Numbered from the stretch's first letter, positions 34,365 through 44,520 are shown. The stretch is 64,000 nt of DNA from Parasediminibacterium sp051861445 (GCA_051861445.1 JBHYCS010000014.1:61479-125478), one strand, 5' to 3'. The notes: generated from the sequence alone by a model not told the origin. Translations and numbers: made by a program.

Positions 34365-34985
34365 TTAAAAATTAAACTTCGGCTGCATTAATTGGCTTAA
34401 AAAGATGTTGATGATAGATGGCTGTAGAGCAATAGAAAAAACAACTCCATATAAAGCACCCCATAAATGAGCATCGTGGTTAACATTATCGCCTCCTTTT
34501 TTACCCATGTAAATAGAATAACCAATGTATAAAAAAGCGTAAACAATAGCAGGAACAGGAAATACAAATACGTATAAAGTACTCCATGGACTTAACAATA
34601 TCATGGAAAAAACAATAGCAGAAACTGCACCTGAAGCACCCAAACTATAATAATTATAGTTGTTTTTATTTTTGAAAAATGATGGCAATTCACTCACAAC
34701 TAATGCAGTAAAATAGAAAATCAAATACCAATATTTTTCTACGCCTAAATAATTAACGTACACCGTTTCCCAACTCGATCCAAAAAAATAAAGCGTAAAC
34801 ATGTTAAAAGCTAAGTGCATAAAATCTGCATGAACAAAGCCACAAGTAATAAATCGATACCACTGATTGTTACGTGTAACAGCAGGTGGATGAAAAATGA
34901 ATTCATCCATCATTTTGGTATTCGAAAATGCATTAAAAGATATTAAACACGTAATGGCAATAATGGCAATGGTAAGTGTAATCAT
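34365..34985 (-). CDS. Rhomboid family intramembrane serine protease
   Basis: A 206-residue six-helix membrane protein. The catalytic Ser118 is in GASG, the catalytic His is in HDAHLWGALYG (His173, with His170 nearby), and HADFMHLAFN (52-61) supplies the conserved His/Asn of helix 2. It cuts membrane proteins within the bilayer; the substrate is unknown. It stands alone, with 62 bases to the glycosyltransferase gene upstream. Confidence 0.9.
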   Translation of the reverse strand: MITLTIAIIAITCLISFNAFSNTKMMDEFIFHPPAVTRNNQWYRFITCGFVHADFMHLAFNMFTLYFFGSSWETVYVNYLGVEKYWYLIFYFTALVVSELPSFFKNKNNYNYYSLGASGAVSAIVFSMILLSPWSTLYVFVFPVPAIVYAFLYIGYSIYMGKKGGDNVNHDAHLWGALYGVVFSIALQPSIINIFLSQLMQPKFNF

Positions 34986-35047
34986 GTTGCAATAATACTA
35001 TTTTTAAATGCATCATTCTGCATCAACGCAATTGTTACAACCCTTTT

Positions 35048-36052
35048 TTAACGTTCAGGTAACGTTGCCAATAATTGTTGATTGCTTATTTGCATAGCAC
35101 AGTTAAAATGCCCTTCAGGACAAGCTTTGTAACCATGTAAACCACAAGGTTTACAAGAAAGTTTTTCTAAAGTTTCTACAATAAACTGAACATCGCTTAA
35201 AGGTCCATAACCAAAACTTGGAACTGTAGAACAATAAATAGCTGTTACAGGTGCATTTACGCTTGATGCAAAATGCATGGGTGCAGAATCGTTTACATAA
35301 TTCATTAAAGCCAATTTTTGCAATGCAGCTGATTGTAAAAAAGATAATTTGCCTGCAAGATTTTCGATATTATTAAAGGTACAAGCTGCTTTTATACTTG
35401 CACACAATTCAGCATCAGTTGGTGCACCTAACAAGTATATTTTTAAATGCTTGGGTAAAGCATTGATAAACGCTATCCATTTATTGGTAGGAAATTGTTT
35501 GGTAAACCAAACAGAAGCAGGTGCAATACAAACGTACATTTCATGTTGCCATTTTTTTACAAATTCAACATCAGCTGCTGTTGGGTAAAGTTTGGGTTTT
35601 ACAACAAAAGTATCTGTTAGCGATTCTATCAATTGATGGTTGCGTTCAATTTCATGAATGGTTCGTTCGGCTTCAGTGGTAAATCGATGTTTGATGGAAG
35701 TAGAAAATAAAAATGAAAATGGATTATTGTGAAAACCGATTGTCATTTTTGCATTTGAAAAAGCTGTTAATAAACCCGTAGCTGCATATCGTTGCACATT
35801 AATCAATACATCGTATCGCTTGCTTCTAATTTTTCCCAATAACTGAAAAAGATGTTTGTATTTCTGCTTTTTTTTATCCCAAATTAAAGTTTCATGAATA
35901 AATGGGTGATTCTGAAACAATCCTTCATTTCCCTTTCGTACCAAAATGTCAATATTGACATGTTCGTAAAAAAGGTGTAATTTTTCTAAAATGCTAGTTG
36001 CCAACACGACATCACCAATAAAAGCAGTTTGAATTACCAAAATATTTCTCAT
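35048..36052 (-). CDS. Glycosyltransferase family 9 (heptosyltransferase-like)
   Basis: A 334-residue GT-B protein. It opens with ILVIQTAFIGDVVLATSIL, the typical GT9 start, and the C-terminal half carries the donor-site pattern (NDSAPMHFASSVNAPVTAIYCSTVP). A Cys-rich tail (CKPCGLHGYKACPEGHFNC) is common in Bacteroidota members. It probably adds a sugar to the lipopolysaccharide core at the inner membrane. It is 13 bases downstream of the Sua5-like gene and likely cotranscribed. Confidence 0.87.
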   Translation of the reverse strand: MRNILVIQTAFIGDVVLATSILEKLHLFYEHVNIDILVRKGNEGLFQNHPFIHETLIWDKKKQKYKHLFQLLGKIRSKRYDVLINVQRYAATGLLTAFSNAKMTIGFHNNPFSFLFSTSIKHRFTTEAERTIHEIERNHQLIESLTDTFVVKPKLYPTAADVEFVKKWQHEMYVCIAPASVWFTKQFPTNKWIAFINALPKHLKIYLLGAPTDAELCASIKAACTFNNIENLAGKLSFLQSAALQKLALMNYVNDSAPMHFASSVNAPVTAIYCSTVPSFGYGPLSDVQFIVETLEKLSCKPCGLHGYKACPEGHFNCAMQISNQQLLATLPER

Positions 36053-36065
36053 AAGGCAGTAAAAT

Positions 36066-36638
36066 CTATCTTCTTAAATACGTTAAAGTTCCATTTTTTT
36101 CTAGTTGCACAATTGCTGAAAGAGCATTTGAAAGAATTGTATCTTGATTGTATTGTACACAATAATCAACCCCATTTATTATTTCAGCATCTATATTATG
36201 AAATATAGTTGGCAAATTTTCTGCCTTAAAACTTGCACAAGCACTTACCATTGGTTGTTGAAACCGTTTTGTAAGATGTTTGCAAAAAGTATCGGTAGCA
36301 ATACGCATGGCTGCAGAACCATCGCTTGCAATAAGTGCCTGTGCCAAACCAATTACACCTTTATACAGTACCGTTGTAGGCTGTTGCAATGCTACAATTG
36401 TATCAAATATTTGTAGGTCTACTTGTGTAGCATATTCAAGAATGGTTCGTTCGTTTGCCACCAATACAACAGATGGTGTAGACAATGGTCTTTTCAATAA
36501 AGCGTACAATTTTTCTACAGCAAAATCATTTGTAGCATCGCAACCAACAGCCCAAACAGTGTCAGTTGGATATAAAATTAATCCTCCCGTTTTTAATACT
36601 TCTAAGCTTTTAGATATGTCTATTTGAAAGTCATGCAT
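36066..36638 (-). CDS. L-threonylcarbamoyladenylate synthase (Sua5/YciO/YrdC family)
   Basis: A 190-residue YrdC-fold protein. The threonine/ATP pocket start LYPTDTVWAVGCDA and KRPLSTPSV are present, and SDGSAAMRIATD matches the second conserved block. It lacks the Sua5 C-terminal domain. The family makes threonylcarbamoyl-AMP for the t6A modification of tRNA. The middle block QPTTVLYKG is a degenerate form of the usual PGPxTxIL, so this could be a paralogue rather than the main enzyme. Confidence 0.8.
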   Translation of the reverse strand: MHDFQIDISKSLEVLKTGGLILYPTDTVWAVGCDATNDFAVEKLYALLKRPLSTPSVVLVANERTILEYATQVDLQIFDTIVALQQPTTVLYKGVIGLAQALIASDGSAAMRIATDTFCKHLTKRFQQPMVSACASFKAENLPTIFHNIDAEIINGVDYCVQYNQDTILSNALSAIVQLEKNGTLTYLRR

Positions 36639-36784
36639 CGTATAAATTCATCAGCTTTAAAGTGCAAAGTAAAGGTTGCTACTTAATTACTCTTCAATAT
36701 TTTCTTTCATTATGAATAAAATATTTTGGTAATTTATATATTGCTACTTATTTTGTTGAATCATTTAATTATACTTCGTATCCT

Positions 36785-38668
36785 ATGATATTATTTAAAA
36801 AATGTGGAATATTTTTTTCTGTTCTTTTAGCTAATTTTTGTTTTGCACAAACAGAAACTTTAGACAACAAAAATGTAACCATTCCTTTATCGAAAGATGA
36901 GTACACTTTTGTTTATAATAAAAAACAAAATAGAGTTGAAGTAAAACAAACGCAATTTCAATCGTACTTATGCAATCAAATTCGAATTCTTGTACCAATT
37001 GCAGAAACGTATAATAATAACGTTACCATCGATAATATAGAGATTAGAACAAACGGATTTAAAAACAAATCAATTATTCCGAAGTATGATTATTATTCAC
37101 GAGATGATATTTTCTTTTCAGATGTACGTATTTGTTACTTTCAATTACCACTAGAAAAAAAAGGCAATACAGGAGAAATTACATTCGAAAAAACAATAAC
37201 AGATCCAAAATATTTTACACAAATATTTTTTACAGAACCATACAATGTAGATGAAAAAGTAGTGCAAATTAATGTACCCAAATGGATGAAAATTACTTTG
37301 AAAGAGTATAATTTTAACGGTTTTTCAATTCACAAACAAGTGGAATACAACGAAAAAAAAGAAGCAGATGTATACACATACACCATAAAAAATCTTTCCC
37401 CCATTAAAAAAGAAAACTATTGTCCTGGGCCAACTTATATTGAACCGCATTTACTTGTAATTACAGAATCTGCAACATTAGAAGACAATAGTTTTAAATT
37501 TTTTGAAACTTTGAATGATCAATATGCTTGGTATCATTCTTTGGTACAAGACATGGATAATGATAAAGCCATTTTAAAAGCAAAAGCTTTAGAAATATCG
37601 CAATCAACTACTACAAAACTAGATCAGATAAAAGCTATTTTTTATTGGGTGCAAAACAATATACGATACCTTGCTTTTGAAGATGGTATTGCAGGATTTA
37701 AACCCGATAAAGCCGATGAAGTATTGAGAAAAAAATATGGTGATTGTAAAGGCATGGCTCATTTAACAAAAGAGTTGTTACTTGCACTTGGCTTTGATGC
37801 TAGATTGTGTTGGATTGGCACCAATCATATAGCCTACGACTATTCTACTCCATCGCTTTCAGTTGATAACCACATGATCTGTGCTTTACTTTTTGAAGGG
37901 AAAACTTATTTTCTTGATGCTACTGAAAAATATATCGGCTTTAACGAATATGCAGAACGTATTCAAGGACGACAAGTACTAATTGAAAATAAAGATAAAT
38001 ACATTTTAAGCAATGTACCTACTGCTTCATTTGAGCAAAATAAAAACATTGAAAAAAAGATTTGTACCATTCAAGGTACAAGCATAATCAGTACAATAGA
38101 GCAAGTTTGGTCAGGCGAATCGAAAGAGTACATGCTTACGCAACTTTTCAATATTAAAAAAGAAAATGTAACAGACGCTTTTAAAAAGTTTTTAGCAGAA
38201 GGAAATGCAGATATTCTTATCAACAATTTCACTACAAGTAACGTAAATAATTACGATCAATCGCTTCAAGTAAATTATACAATGGAGCATAAAAATGCTG
38301 TGAATGTTTTTGGCAAAGAATTATATTTTGACATAGATTTAAGAAAAGATTTCAACAACTTTATATTTGATACAACTGAGCGAAAACTAGATTATTGTTT
38401 TTCTTATAAATACAATATTCAAGAAGAAACTTCAATAGAAATACCCAAGGGTGCTAAAGTAACAACCCTTCCTAAATTGGTAGATATTCAGCAGAAAGAC
38501 TACCGCATTTTGGCACAGGTAAAAGTAGAAAATGAGAAGATTATTTACAGGAAACACTTAATTATTAAAAATCCAATAATTAAGAAATCTACTTTTTCTC
38601 AATGGAATAAAGATTTTACTGCTTTAAAAGAATTTTATGCAGAACAAGTGGTTATTACTACTCCATAA
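36785..38668 (+). CDS. Secreted DUF3857/transglutaminase-like protein
   Basis: A 627-residue protein with a signal peptide (about 1-21, ending CFAQ), an N-terminal beta-rich DUF3857-like domain (about 25-240) and a transglutaminase-like cysteine-protease fold (about 270-400). The putative catalytic triad is complete: Cys321 in KKYGDCKGM, His363 in DNHM and Asp378 in FLDATEKY. A beta-rich C-terminal domain follows. Likely periplasmic, acting on peptides or peptidoglycan-linked targets; substrate unknown. A larger paralogue follows after 43 bases. Confidence 0.83.
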   Translation: MILFKKCGIFFSVLLANFCFAQTETLDNKNVTIPLSKDEYTFVYNKKQNRVEVKQTQFQSYLCNQIRILVPIAETYNNNVTIDNIEIRTNGFKNKSIIPKYDYYSRDDIFFSDVRICYFQLPLEKKGNTGEITFEKTITDPKYFTQIFFTEPYNVDEKVVQINVPKWMKITLKEYNFNGFSIHKQVEYNEKKEADVYTYTIKNLSPIKKENYCPGPTYIEPHLLVITESATLEDNSFKFFETLNDQYAWYHSLVQDMDNDKAILKAKALEISQSTTTKLDQIKAIFYWVQNNIRYLAFEDGIAGFKPDKADEVLRKKYGDCKGMAHLTKELLLALGFDARLCWIGTNHIAYDYSTPSLSVDNHMICALLFEGKTYFLDATEKYIGFNEYAERIQGRQVLIENKDKYILSNVPTASFEQNKNIEKKICTIQGTSIISTIEQVWSGESKEYMLTQLFNIKKENVTDAFKKFLAEGNADILINNFTTSNVNNYDQSLQVNYTMEHKNAVNVFGKELYFDIDLRKDFNNFIFDTTERKLDYCFSYKYNIQEETSIEIPKGAKVTTLPKLVDIQQKDYRILAQVKVENEKIIYRKHLIIKNPIIKKSTFSQWNKDFTALKEFYAEQVVITTP

Positions 38669-38711
38669 TTAAAACATCAACCTTTTTATATCAAGCTTTT
38701 ATTTTCTATTC

Positions 38712-40976
38712 ATGAAATTATTATTCCTAAAATCAGTACTAAGTTTTATTTGCTTATCAACAAGTGTTTTTGTATTTGCACAAAGTAAAAGTGAACGATT
38801 ATATAAAGAACGTTCAGAAGTAGTGCGTAAAGAGATTTTTGAAACCAAAAATCCACTGTTTTCATTAAAAGAAGTACCAGAAAAATACAAAGATGAGAGT
38901 GCCGTTATTCTTGGAAAATCGATAGAGTACACAATGGATAAAAAAAGTAGTAGATTACTTATTGTTAGTGGGGCAAATAATGGAAATAGATTGGCATTTT
39001 ATACCACAATCAGAGAAAAAGTAAAAATTAATGATCAATCTGCTTTAGAAAACTATTCCTCTTTAGAATACAATAAAAAAATGGATAGAACTAGAAGAGG
39101 ATTAACATCAAAATCGTACAACGAATCACAAACTTTTATTGGCGTAAAAATTTATAAACCCAATGGAAAAGTGGTAACACTAAATACCGATGAGGAAATT
39201 CTTACCACTGATTCTAAAAAAATACAAGATGGTAAATTGGCCATTTCTGATTTACAAGTTGGCGATATTTTAGACTATTATATTCGAGTTGAAGAGTTAA
39301 TTGATGTAAACAATAAAATAAAAGGTCCATACTTGTTTTATATGGCCGCTGAATATCCTATTCTTGTACTAAAAATTAAATTTGAAATTGATAAAAAAGC
39401 AGGTATTGCTTACAAAGCTGCAAATGGTGCTCCTGAATTCAAACAAAGTAGAAATGCAGATGATGACTTTGTTTTTGAGCTTGTGAAAGACAATATTCCA
39501 AAAGTAAAAGAAGCCATGTGGAGCAAGCCTTTGAGGCAAATACCATATATAGAATTGAAATACAAAGCGATTGGAGGGACAGAGGCTCCTTATATAGAAG
39601 GAGTTGTAACTAAATCCGTAAAACAAGAAGACTATTTAAAAGAATTACAAAATATTTTAAACATTTCTAGAACCTATGCTTATTCTGCTCCAGAAATTGA
39701 AACAATTTCTCGTACTATAAGAGAAGTTTTAAAATCTAAGTATGGCCTTAAATTTAAAGACGTTTTAGATAAAGATTCATTGGCAAAATCTATCTATCAT
39801 ATTTGGCAAAATAAATATGGTTACAATTATTATCCAAATGGAACCACAATAGTTGCAAATACTTCTATTAACAACTATTACCCTTACAATTTTTATGGAT
39901 TAATTACTTTACACTTGATGTTGCAAGAATTTGATATTGAAAACGAATTAGTAGTTACAACATCACTCAATTCTGTAAAACTTGAAAACATAGTTGATTA
40001 TGCCGATTTTGAATTGTTTTTAAAAACAAAAGGAACTAAGCCTATCTACTTTTTTATGGATAATCGTTTTAATTCAATTAATGATATTCCTATTCGATTT
40101 CAAGGACAAGATGCAATGGCATTATTTTCTGAAAAAGTAAAAAGAAAAATAGAATACGATAAATATACAATAACAATTCCCGCAAGCACAGCCAATGATA
40201 ATGTAACAAAAGAAGCGATTGAGGTAAGTTTTGATGCAGAAAATATGAACAATACAATTCTTGATAGAACTTGTACTTTAACCGGATATTTTAAATCTGC
40301 TGAGCAAATACGCTTATGCTTACCTGAAGAAACAGACAAACTAGAATCAAAATTATTGGGTATTGATGATTACCTAACATCATTACAAAACAATAAAAAA
40401 ACGAAGAAATTGGCCGATGAATTTAAAATTGCTTTTGAAGATGCTAGAAAAAATTGGAAAACAAGTTTTATAGAAGAAATTAATGAGCAGTTTGGATTAG
40501 AACCAAAAGAGTTAAAAGAATTTGGCATAAAAAGTTATGGCATAAAAAACACTAGTAACGCTTTTGTATATAATTCACAATTTTTAATGGATGCCTGGAT
40601 GAAAAAAGCAGGAAACAACTACATTTTTGAAGCAGGAAAACTGATTGGCACATTCTCTAAAATTGAAGAAAAAGAAAGAAAAAGAACAATTGATGTATAT
40701 ATGCCGTGTGCAAGAACGTTTGAATACGAAATAAACATAAAAGTACCAACGGGTTATGTTGTTAAAGGCATAGAGGCATTGAATAAAAATGTAAGCAACG
40801 AATCTGCATTATTTGAGTCTATTGCTACATTAAATGGAAATATACTTAACATGAAAGTAAAACGTATTTATAAAAATGCATTTGAACCTGTAGCCAATTG
40901 GCCAAAATTGTTAGAAGTAATGGATGCAAACGCTGATTTCACAACACAAAAATTATTATTCGAAAAGGCAAAATAA
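38712..40976 (+). CDS. Secreted DUF3857-like protein with degenerate transglutaminase fold
   Basis: A 754-residue protein with a signal peptide (about 1-23, ending VFAQ). The N-terminal half has the DUF3857 pattern (GKVVTLNTDEEI, LQVGDILDYYIRVEE). The central part aligns by eye with the transglutaminase domain of the preceding gene, but the catalytic Cys position reads NFYGL (Phe394) and the His position is not conserved, so it is probably not an enzyme. It is cotranscribed with its active-looking relative and may act as a partner or scaffold. A strong terminator follows. Confidence 0.8.
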   Translation: MKLLFLKSVLSFICLSTSVFVFAQSKSERLYKERSEVVRKEIFETKNPLFSLKEVPEKYKDESAVILGKSIEYTMDKKSSRLLIVSGANNGNRLAFYTTIREKVKINDQSALENYSSLEYNKKMDRTRRGLTSKSYNESQTFIGVKIYKPNGKVVTLNTDEEILTTDSKKIQDGKLAISDLQVGDILDYYIRVEELIDVNNKIKGPYLFYMAAEYPILVLKIKFEIDKKAGIAYKAANGAPEFKQSRNADDDFVFELVKDNIPKVKEAMWSKPLRQIPYIELKYKAIGGTEAPYIEGVVTKSVKQEDYLKELQNILNISRTYAYSAPEIETISRTIREVLKSKYGLKFKDVLDKDSLAKSIYHIWQNKYGYNYYPNGTTIVANTSINNYYPYNFYGLITLHLMLQEFDIENELVVTTSLNSVKLENIVDYADFELFLKTKGTKPIYFFMDNRFNSINDIPIRFQGQDAMALFSEKVKRKIEYDKYTITIPASTANDNVTKEAIEVSFDAENMNNTILDRTCTLTGYFKSAEQIRLCLPEETDKLESKLLGIDDYLTSLQNNKKTKKLADEFKIAFEDARKNWKTSFIEEINEQFGLEPKELKEFGIKSYGIKNTSNAFVYNSQFLMDAWMKKAGNNYIFEAGKLIGTFSKIEEKERKRTIDVYMPCARTFEYEINIKVPTGYVVKGIEALNKNVSNESALFESIATLNGNILNMKVKRIYKNAFEPVANWPKLLEVMDANADFTTQKLLFEKAK

Positions 40977-41002
40977 GCCTTGAATTTCATCTAGATTCTT
41001 AC

Positions 41003-41040
41003 AAAAAAGCAGTTATCACATTTCTGAAAACTGCTTTTTT
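41003..41040 (+). terminator. Terminator of the DUF3857 gene pair
   Basis: AAAAAAGCAGTT pairs perfectly with AACTGCTTTTTT, ending in T6, 27 bases past the stop codon. Confidence 0.88.
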
Positions 41041-41055
41041 GTAAATCTTCTAAGT

Positions 41056-41092
41056 AAACTTGATTATTTTGGTAGAAAAATAATCAAGTTTT
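41056..41092. terminator. Bidirectional AT-rich hairpin
   Basis: AAACTTGATTATTTT pairs with AAAATAATCAAGTTT around a short loop. It is symmetrical and could end transcripts from either side, between two convergent genes that each have their own terminator. Confidence 0.6.
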
Positions 41093-41100
41093 ACAAAAAT

Positions 41101-41135
41101 AAAAGGCCATCTCTTTTGAGACGACCTTTTGTATA
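41101..41135 (-). terminator. Terminator of the isocitrate dehydrogenase gene
   Basis: On the minus strand a 13-bp stem (with G-T pairs) reading AAAAGGTCGTCTC ... GAGATGGCCTTTT is followed by ATTTTT, just after the icd stop codon. Confidence 0.75.
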
Positions 41136-41155
41136 AACTGTATATTCAAAACTTT

Positions 41156-42388
41156 TTACTTAGCTAACTTTGCCTGTAAAGCTGCATCTAAAGCATCTAA
41201 AAATTCTTCTGTATATAAGTAATGTTCGCCATGATTTACTTTGTTGCCATAAATACAAACAGCTAAATCTTTGGTCATTTTACCGCTTTCTACCACTTCT
41301 ATACATACTTTTTCTAAAGATTGGCAGAAATCAATTAATTCTTGATTTCCATCTAATTTACCTCTAAACTCTAACCCTCTTGTCCAAGCAAAAATAGATG
41401 CAATTGGGTTTGTAGAAGTTGGTTTTCCTTTTTGGTGTTCACGGTAATGACGAGTTACTGTACCATGTGCAGCTTCTGCTTCCATTACTTTTCCATCAGG
41501 TGTAACTAGAACAGAAGTCATTAAACCAAGACTACCAAAACCTTGTGCTACGGTATCACTTTGTACATCACCATCATAATTTTTACAAGCCCAAACGAAA
41601 TTACCATTCCATTTTAAAGCACTAGCAACCATATCATCGATTAAACGATGCTCATAAGTAATACCTGCTTCAACGAACTTAGCTTTAAACTCGTTTTGAT
41701 AAATTTCTTCGAAAATATCTTTAAAACGACCATCGTATTTTTTAAGAATGGTGTTTTTGGTAGATAAATATAAAGGCCATTTTTTGGTAAGTGCTTGATT
41801 AAAACAGCTACGAGCAAAACCAATAATACTTTCATCGGTGTTGTACATTGCCAATGCTACTCCATCACCTTTAAAGTTAAATACTTCAAATTCTTGTACT
41901 GTTCCATCTTCTCCTTCAAACTTTACAGTTAATTTTCCTTTTCCTTTGGTAACAAAATCAGTAGCTCTATATTGATCTCCAAATGCATGGCGACCAATAC
42001 AAATAGGTGCAGTCCAATTCGGTACTAAACGAGGAACATTACTACAAACAATGGGCTCACGAAAAACAGTACCATCTAAAATATTACGAATGGTTCCGTT
42101 TGGCGATTTCCACATTTGTTTCAACTTAAACTCTTGTACACGTTGCTCATCTGGTGTAATGGTTGCACATTTAATTCCTACACCATATTGTTTTATAGCA
42201 TTAGCAGCATCAACAGTTACCTGATCGTTGGTTTGGTCACGATATTCCATTCCTAAATCGTAGTACTTAATATCTAATTCTAAATATGGAAGAATTAATT
42301 TGTCTTTAATAAACTTCCAAATAATTCTGGTCATTTCATCACCATCCAATTCTACTACTGGATTTGCTACCTTGATTTTTTGTGCCAT
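41156..42388 (-). CDS. icd: NADP-dependent isocitrate dehydrogenase (eukaryotic/IDH1-like type)
   Basis: A 410-residue protein beginning VANPVVELDGDEMTRIIW, which identifies the homodimeric IDH1-like subfamily rather than the E. coli type. ATITPDEQRVQEF, the substrate serine region KSPNGTIRN, DDMVASALKW and EAAHGTVTRHYREHQ are all present. It oxidises isocitrate to 2-oxoglutarate with NADP in the TCA cycle. It has its own promoter and terminator and is monocistronic. Confidence 0.95.
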   Translation of the reverse strand: MAQKIKVANPVVELDGDEMTRIIWKFIKDKLILPYLELDIKYYDLGMEYRDQTNDQVTVDAANAIKQYGVGIKCATITPDEQRVQEFKLKQMWKSPNGTIRNILDGTVFREPIVCSNVPRLVPNWTAPICIGRHAFGDQYRATDFVTKGKGKLTVKFEGEDGTVQEFEVFNFKGDGVALAMYNTDESIIGFARSCFNQALTKKWPLYLSTKNTILKKYDGRFKDIFEEIYQNEFKAKFVEAGITYEHRLIDDMVASALKWNGNFVWACKNYDGDVQSDTVAQGFGSLGLMTSVLVTPDGKVMEAEAAHGTVTRHYREHQKGKPTSTNPIASIFAWTRGLEFRGKLDGNQELIDFCQSLEKVCIEVVESGKMTKDLAVCIYGNKVNHGEHYLYTEEFLDALDAALQAKLAK

Positions 42389-42425
42389 GAGTAGGTGTTT
42401 GTTTTAGTATATTTTTTAAAGAATG

Positions 42426-42456
42426 CAAAAGTAGGGTTTTAGAAAATTTATACACA
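42426..42456 (-). promoter_or_regulatory. Promoter of icd
   Basis: Minus strand: TGTG at 42453-42456 (one change from TTTG), a 19-base spacer and TACTTTTG at 42426-42433, 38 bases before the start codon. This is a near-consensus Bacteroidota promoter. Confidence 0.65.
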
Positions 42457-42496
42457 GATAAAACAAAAACGCTAACGTTTGCGTATATAAAATATC

Positions 42497-43252
42497 ATGA
42501 TTTTTTTTAGAAAAATATTTATTTCAGCATGTATCTGCCTCTTTTTAGTGCAATTAAATGCTTGTACTAAGAATTCGGCAATACTTACTTACTTGCCTGT
42601 AGACACAAGTGTTAGACCTTCCCCTCCTATTATTCCTAATCCTAACATTCCAAACACCTATCGTTTTTTAGCTTTAGGAGATTCGTATACTATTGGTGAA
42701 TCTGTTGACAGTGCTAGTAGATTTCCTGCTCAAACGATAGCACTTTTAAATAATAAATACGTTTTCTCCCCTATTCAATATATAGCTGTAACTGGTTGGA
42801 CAACTGCTAATTTGCAAAGTGGAATTGCATTGGTAAATCCTACAGGAAAGTTTGATGTAGTTACTTTGTTAATTGGTGTAAATGACCAGTATAGAGGTTT
42901 CAGCATTGATGGCTATAAAACAAGGTTTACGCAATTATTACAACAAAGCATCGCATTTGCTAATAATAAGCCATCGCATGTTTTTGTTTTATCGATACCT
43001 GATTACAGTGTTACACCATTTGCACAGTTTAGCGACAAACAAAAGATTAGTAAAGAAATTGATGCATTTAATACCGTAAACAAAGAAATAACTAATAGTT
43101 TTTTGTGTAATTACATTAATATAACTCCATCTACTCGAAATGCTGCTACAGACGGCAGTTTAATTGCTAACGATGGTTTGCACCCAAGCAGAAAAGAATA
43201 TGCAAAATGGGCAAATAATTTAGCTATGATTATACAATCGGTTTTAAAATAA
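42497..43252 (+). CDS. SGNH/GDSL-family hydrolase lipoprotein
   Basis: A 251-residue lipoprotein: lipobox LNAC (Cys23), a proline-rich linker (PSPPIIPNPNIPN) and an SGNH esterase domain. The four blocks are visible: GDSYT (Ser63), a Gly in TGWTT, GVND and the C-terminal DGLHPS (Asp and His). It is likely anchored in a membrane facing the periplasm and hydrolyses an ester; the substrate is unknown. It converges on kynA with a 1-base gap. Confidence 0.85.
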   Translation: MIFFRKIFISACICLFLVQLNACTKNSAILTYLPVDTSVRPSPPIIPNPNIPNTYRFLALGDSYTIGESVDSASRFPAQTIALLNNKYVFSPIQYIAVTGWTTANLQSGIALVNPTGKFDVVTLLIGVNDQYRGFSIDGYKTRFTQLLQQSIAFANNKPSHVFVLSIPDYSVTPFAQFSDKQKISKEIDAFNTVNKEITNSFLCNYINITPSTRNAATDGSLIANDGLHPSRKEYAKWANNLAMIIQSVLK

Positions 43253-43253
43253 A

Positions 43254-44339
43254 TTAATGAACAAAACCTAAATATTGAATCAGCGATACCGGCAATTGTG
43301 GTAACTTTTTCCGTTCTATTAAATAGGTAGATAAGCTAGCAATATCTTTATACACAAAATGTTTATTTAAGGCTCCTTCTAAATAACCTGCTCCACTTGT
43401 ATTGCCTGTTCCTACCCTCATGCCAATCATTCTACGAACCATAATTAAATGTTTATAACGCCAGTTACTCAATAAATGATCTATTTCAATAAACGCATCT
43501 AGTATTTGATAAGAAGTTTGAAAAACAGGAAAATCTCTGTACAACATAATAAATAAAGCAGATTTTAGTGCTTTGGAAGTGAAATTACTGCGTAAACTTT
43601 GTTGCTGTTCTTCACTTATTGAAGGATGTTTTTTCTCGAAGAAAACGTAATCAAAATCATGAATTTTATGGGCTTCTCTTTCTGTTAATCCATTCAAATA
43701 AATAGCTCTATAATCGTCCCAAAAAGGATGTTCTGCAGAAGGTTTTTCTTTTGAAGAAGCGTATTCATTCCAAAATTTATCTTCAAAAAAAGGCATTCTT
43801 TCAAGCCAATTATTTACCAATACTTGAATATTTTCTTGTTGTTCAACTGTATGAATTTGTTGATAATCGGTTTGTGTAAAACCACCGTCATTAGTGCGTT
43901 TGTAATAATCTGACTGGTGGCGTTGCTGTAGTTGCAAGCCTAATTTTGCTTCAATTAATCTGAATTGAACACTTTGAAAACCAGATGATGGCGTTAATAA
44001 ATTTCTGAATGCTAAAAAATCTAAAGGCGTCATTGTATCTAAAATACCTACTTGCTGGTTGAGCAATTCCATAATTTTAATCACTCGGTTCAATCGATGT
44101 CTTACCAAGTTTAAATCTTCACTATTATCATTGATGGTTTGTTTGTTAAAAATAGAGCTTACATAGTCAAGCTCAAATAAAATTTGCTTAAACCACAATT
44201 CGTACGCTTGATGAATAATAATGAACAACATTTCGTCATGTGCAGCATTGTTACCTTCATTAAAACTTACAGGATGTTGGCTTTCTAATATTTTATCTAA
44301 ATGCAAATAAGTTCCATAATACATTGAATCTGTAGGCAT
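43254..44339 (-). CDS. kynA: Tryptophan 2,3-dioxygenase
   Basis: A 361-residue all-helical heme enzyme. It opens YYGTYLHLDKIL and has HDEMLFIIIHQAYELWFKQIL, the tryptophan/heme pocket with the distal His, plus SGFQSVQFRLIE and the C-terminal heme-ligand region HLIMVRRMIGMRVGTGNTSGAGYL. It opens the indole ring to N-formylkynurenine, the first step of tryptophan breakdown. No other kynurenine genes are adjacent. Confidence 0.95.
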   Translation of the reverse strand: MPTDSMYYGTYLHLDKILESQHPVSFNEGNNAAHDEMLFIIIHQAYELWFKQILFELDYVSSIFNKQTINDNSEDLNLVRHRLNRVIKIMELLNQQVGILDTMTPLDFLAFRNLLTPSSGFQSVQFRLIEAKLGLQLQQRHQSDYYKRTNDGGFTQTDYQQIHTVEQQENIQVLVNNWLERMPFFEDKFWNEYASSKEKPSAEHPFWDDYRAIYLNGLTEREAHKIHDFDYVFFEKKHPSISEEQQQSLRSNFTSKALKSALFIMLYRDFPVFQTSYQILDAFIEIDHLLSNWRYKHLIMVRRMIGMRVGTGNTSGAGYLEGALNKHFVYKDIASLSTYLIERKKLPQLPVSLIQYLGFVH

Positions 44340-44457
44340 AGCATTCGTTTTTTGAGAAGTGTAAATGTAAGCATCAAGTATAAAATCATTCTAATTTATG
44401 AATTGATCATTTAATTTCTTGCAAACAATTTGCAAATACTTATCTGTTTGTATTACT

Positions 44458-44480
44458 TACTTTTGCCGCCCATACTTTTG
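44458..44480 (+). promoter_or_regulatory. Two candidate -7 elements upstream of prfC
   Basis: TACTTTTG occurs at 44458-44465 and again at 44473-44480, each matching TAnnTTTG, 40-63 bases before the prfC start. A TTTG at 44447-44450 is at non-ideal spacing for either. Confidence 0.4.
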
Positions 44481-44520
44481 TAGATAATTATAATTGATCA
44501 ATTTTTGAACAGGCTGAATA

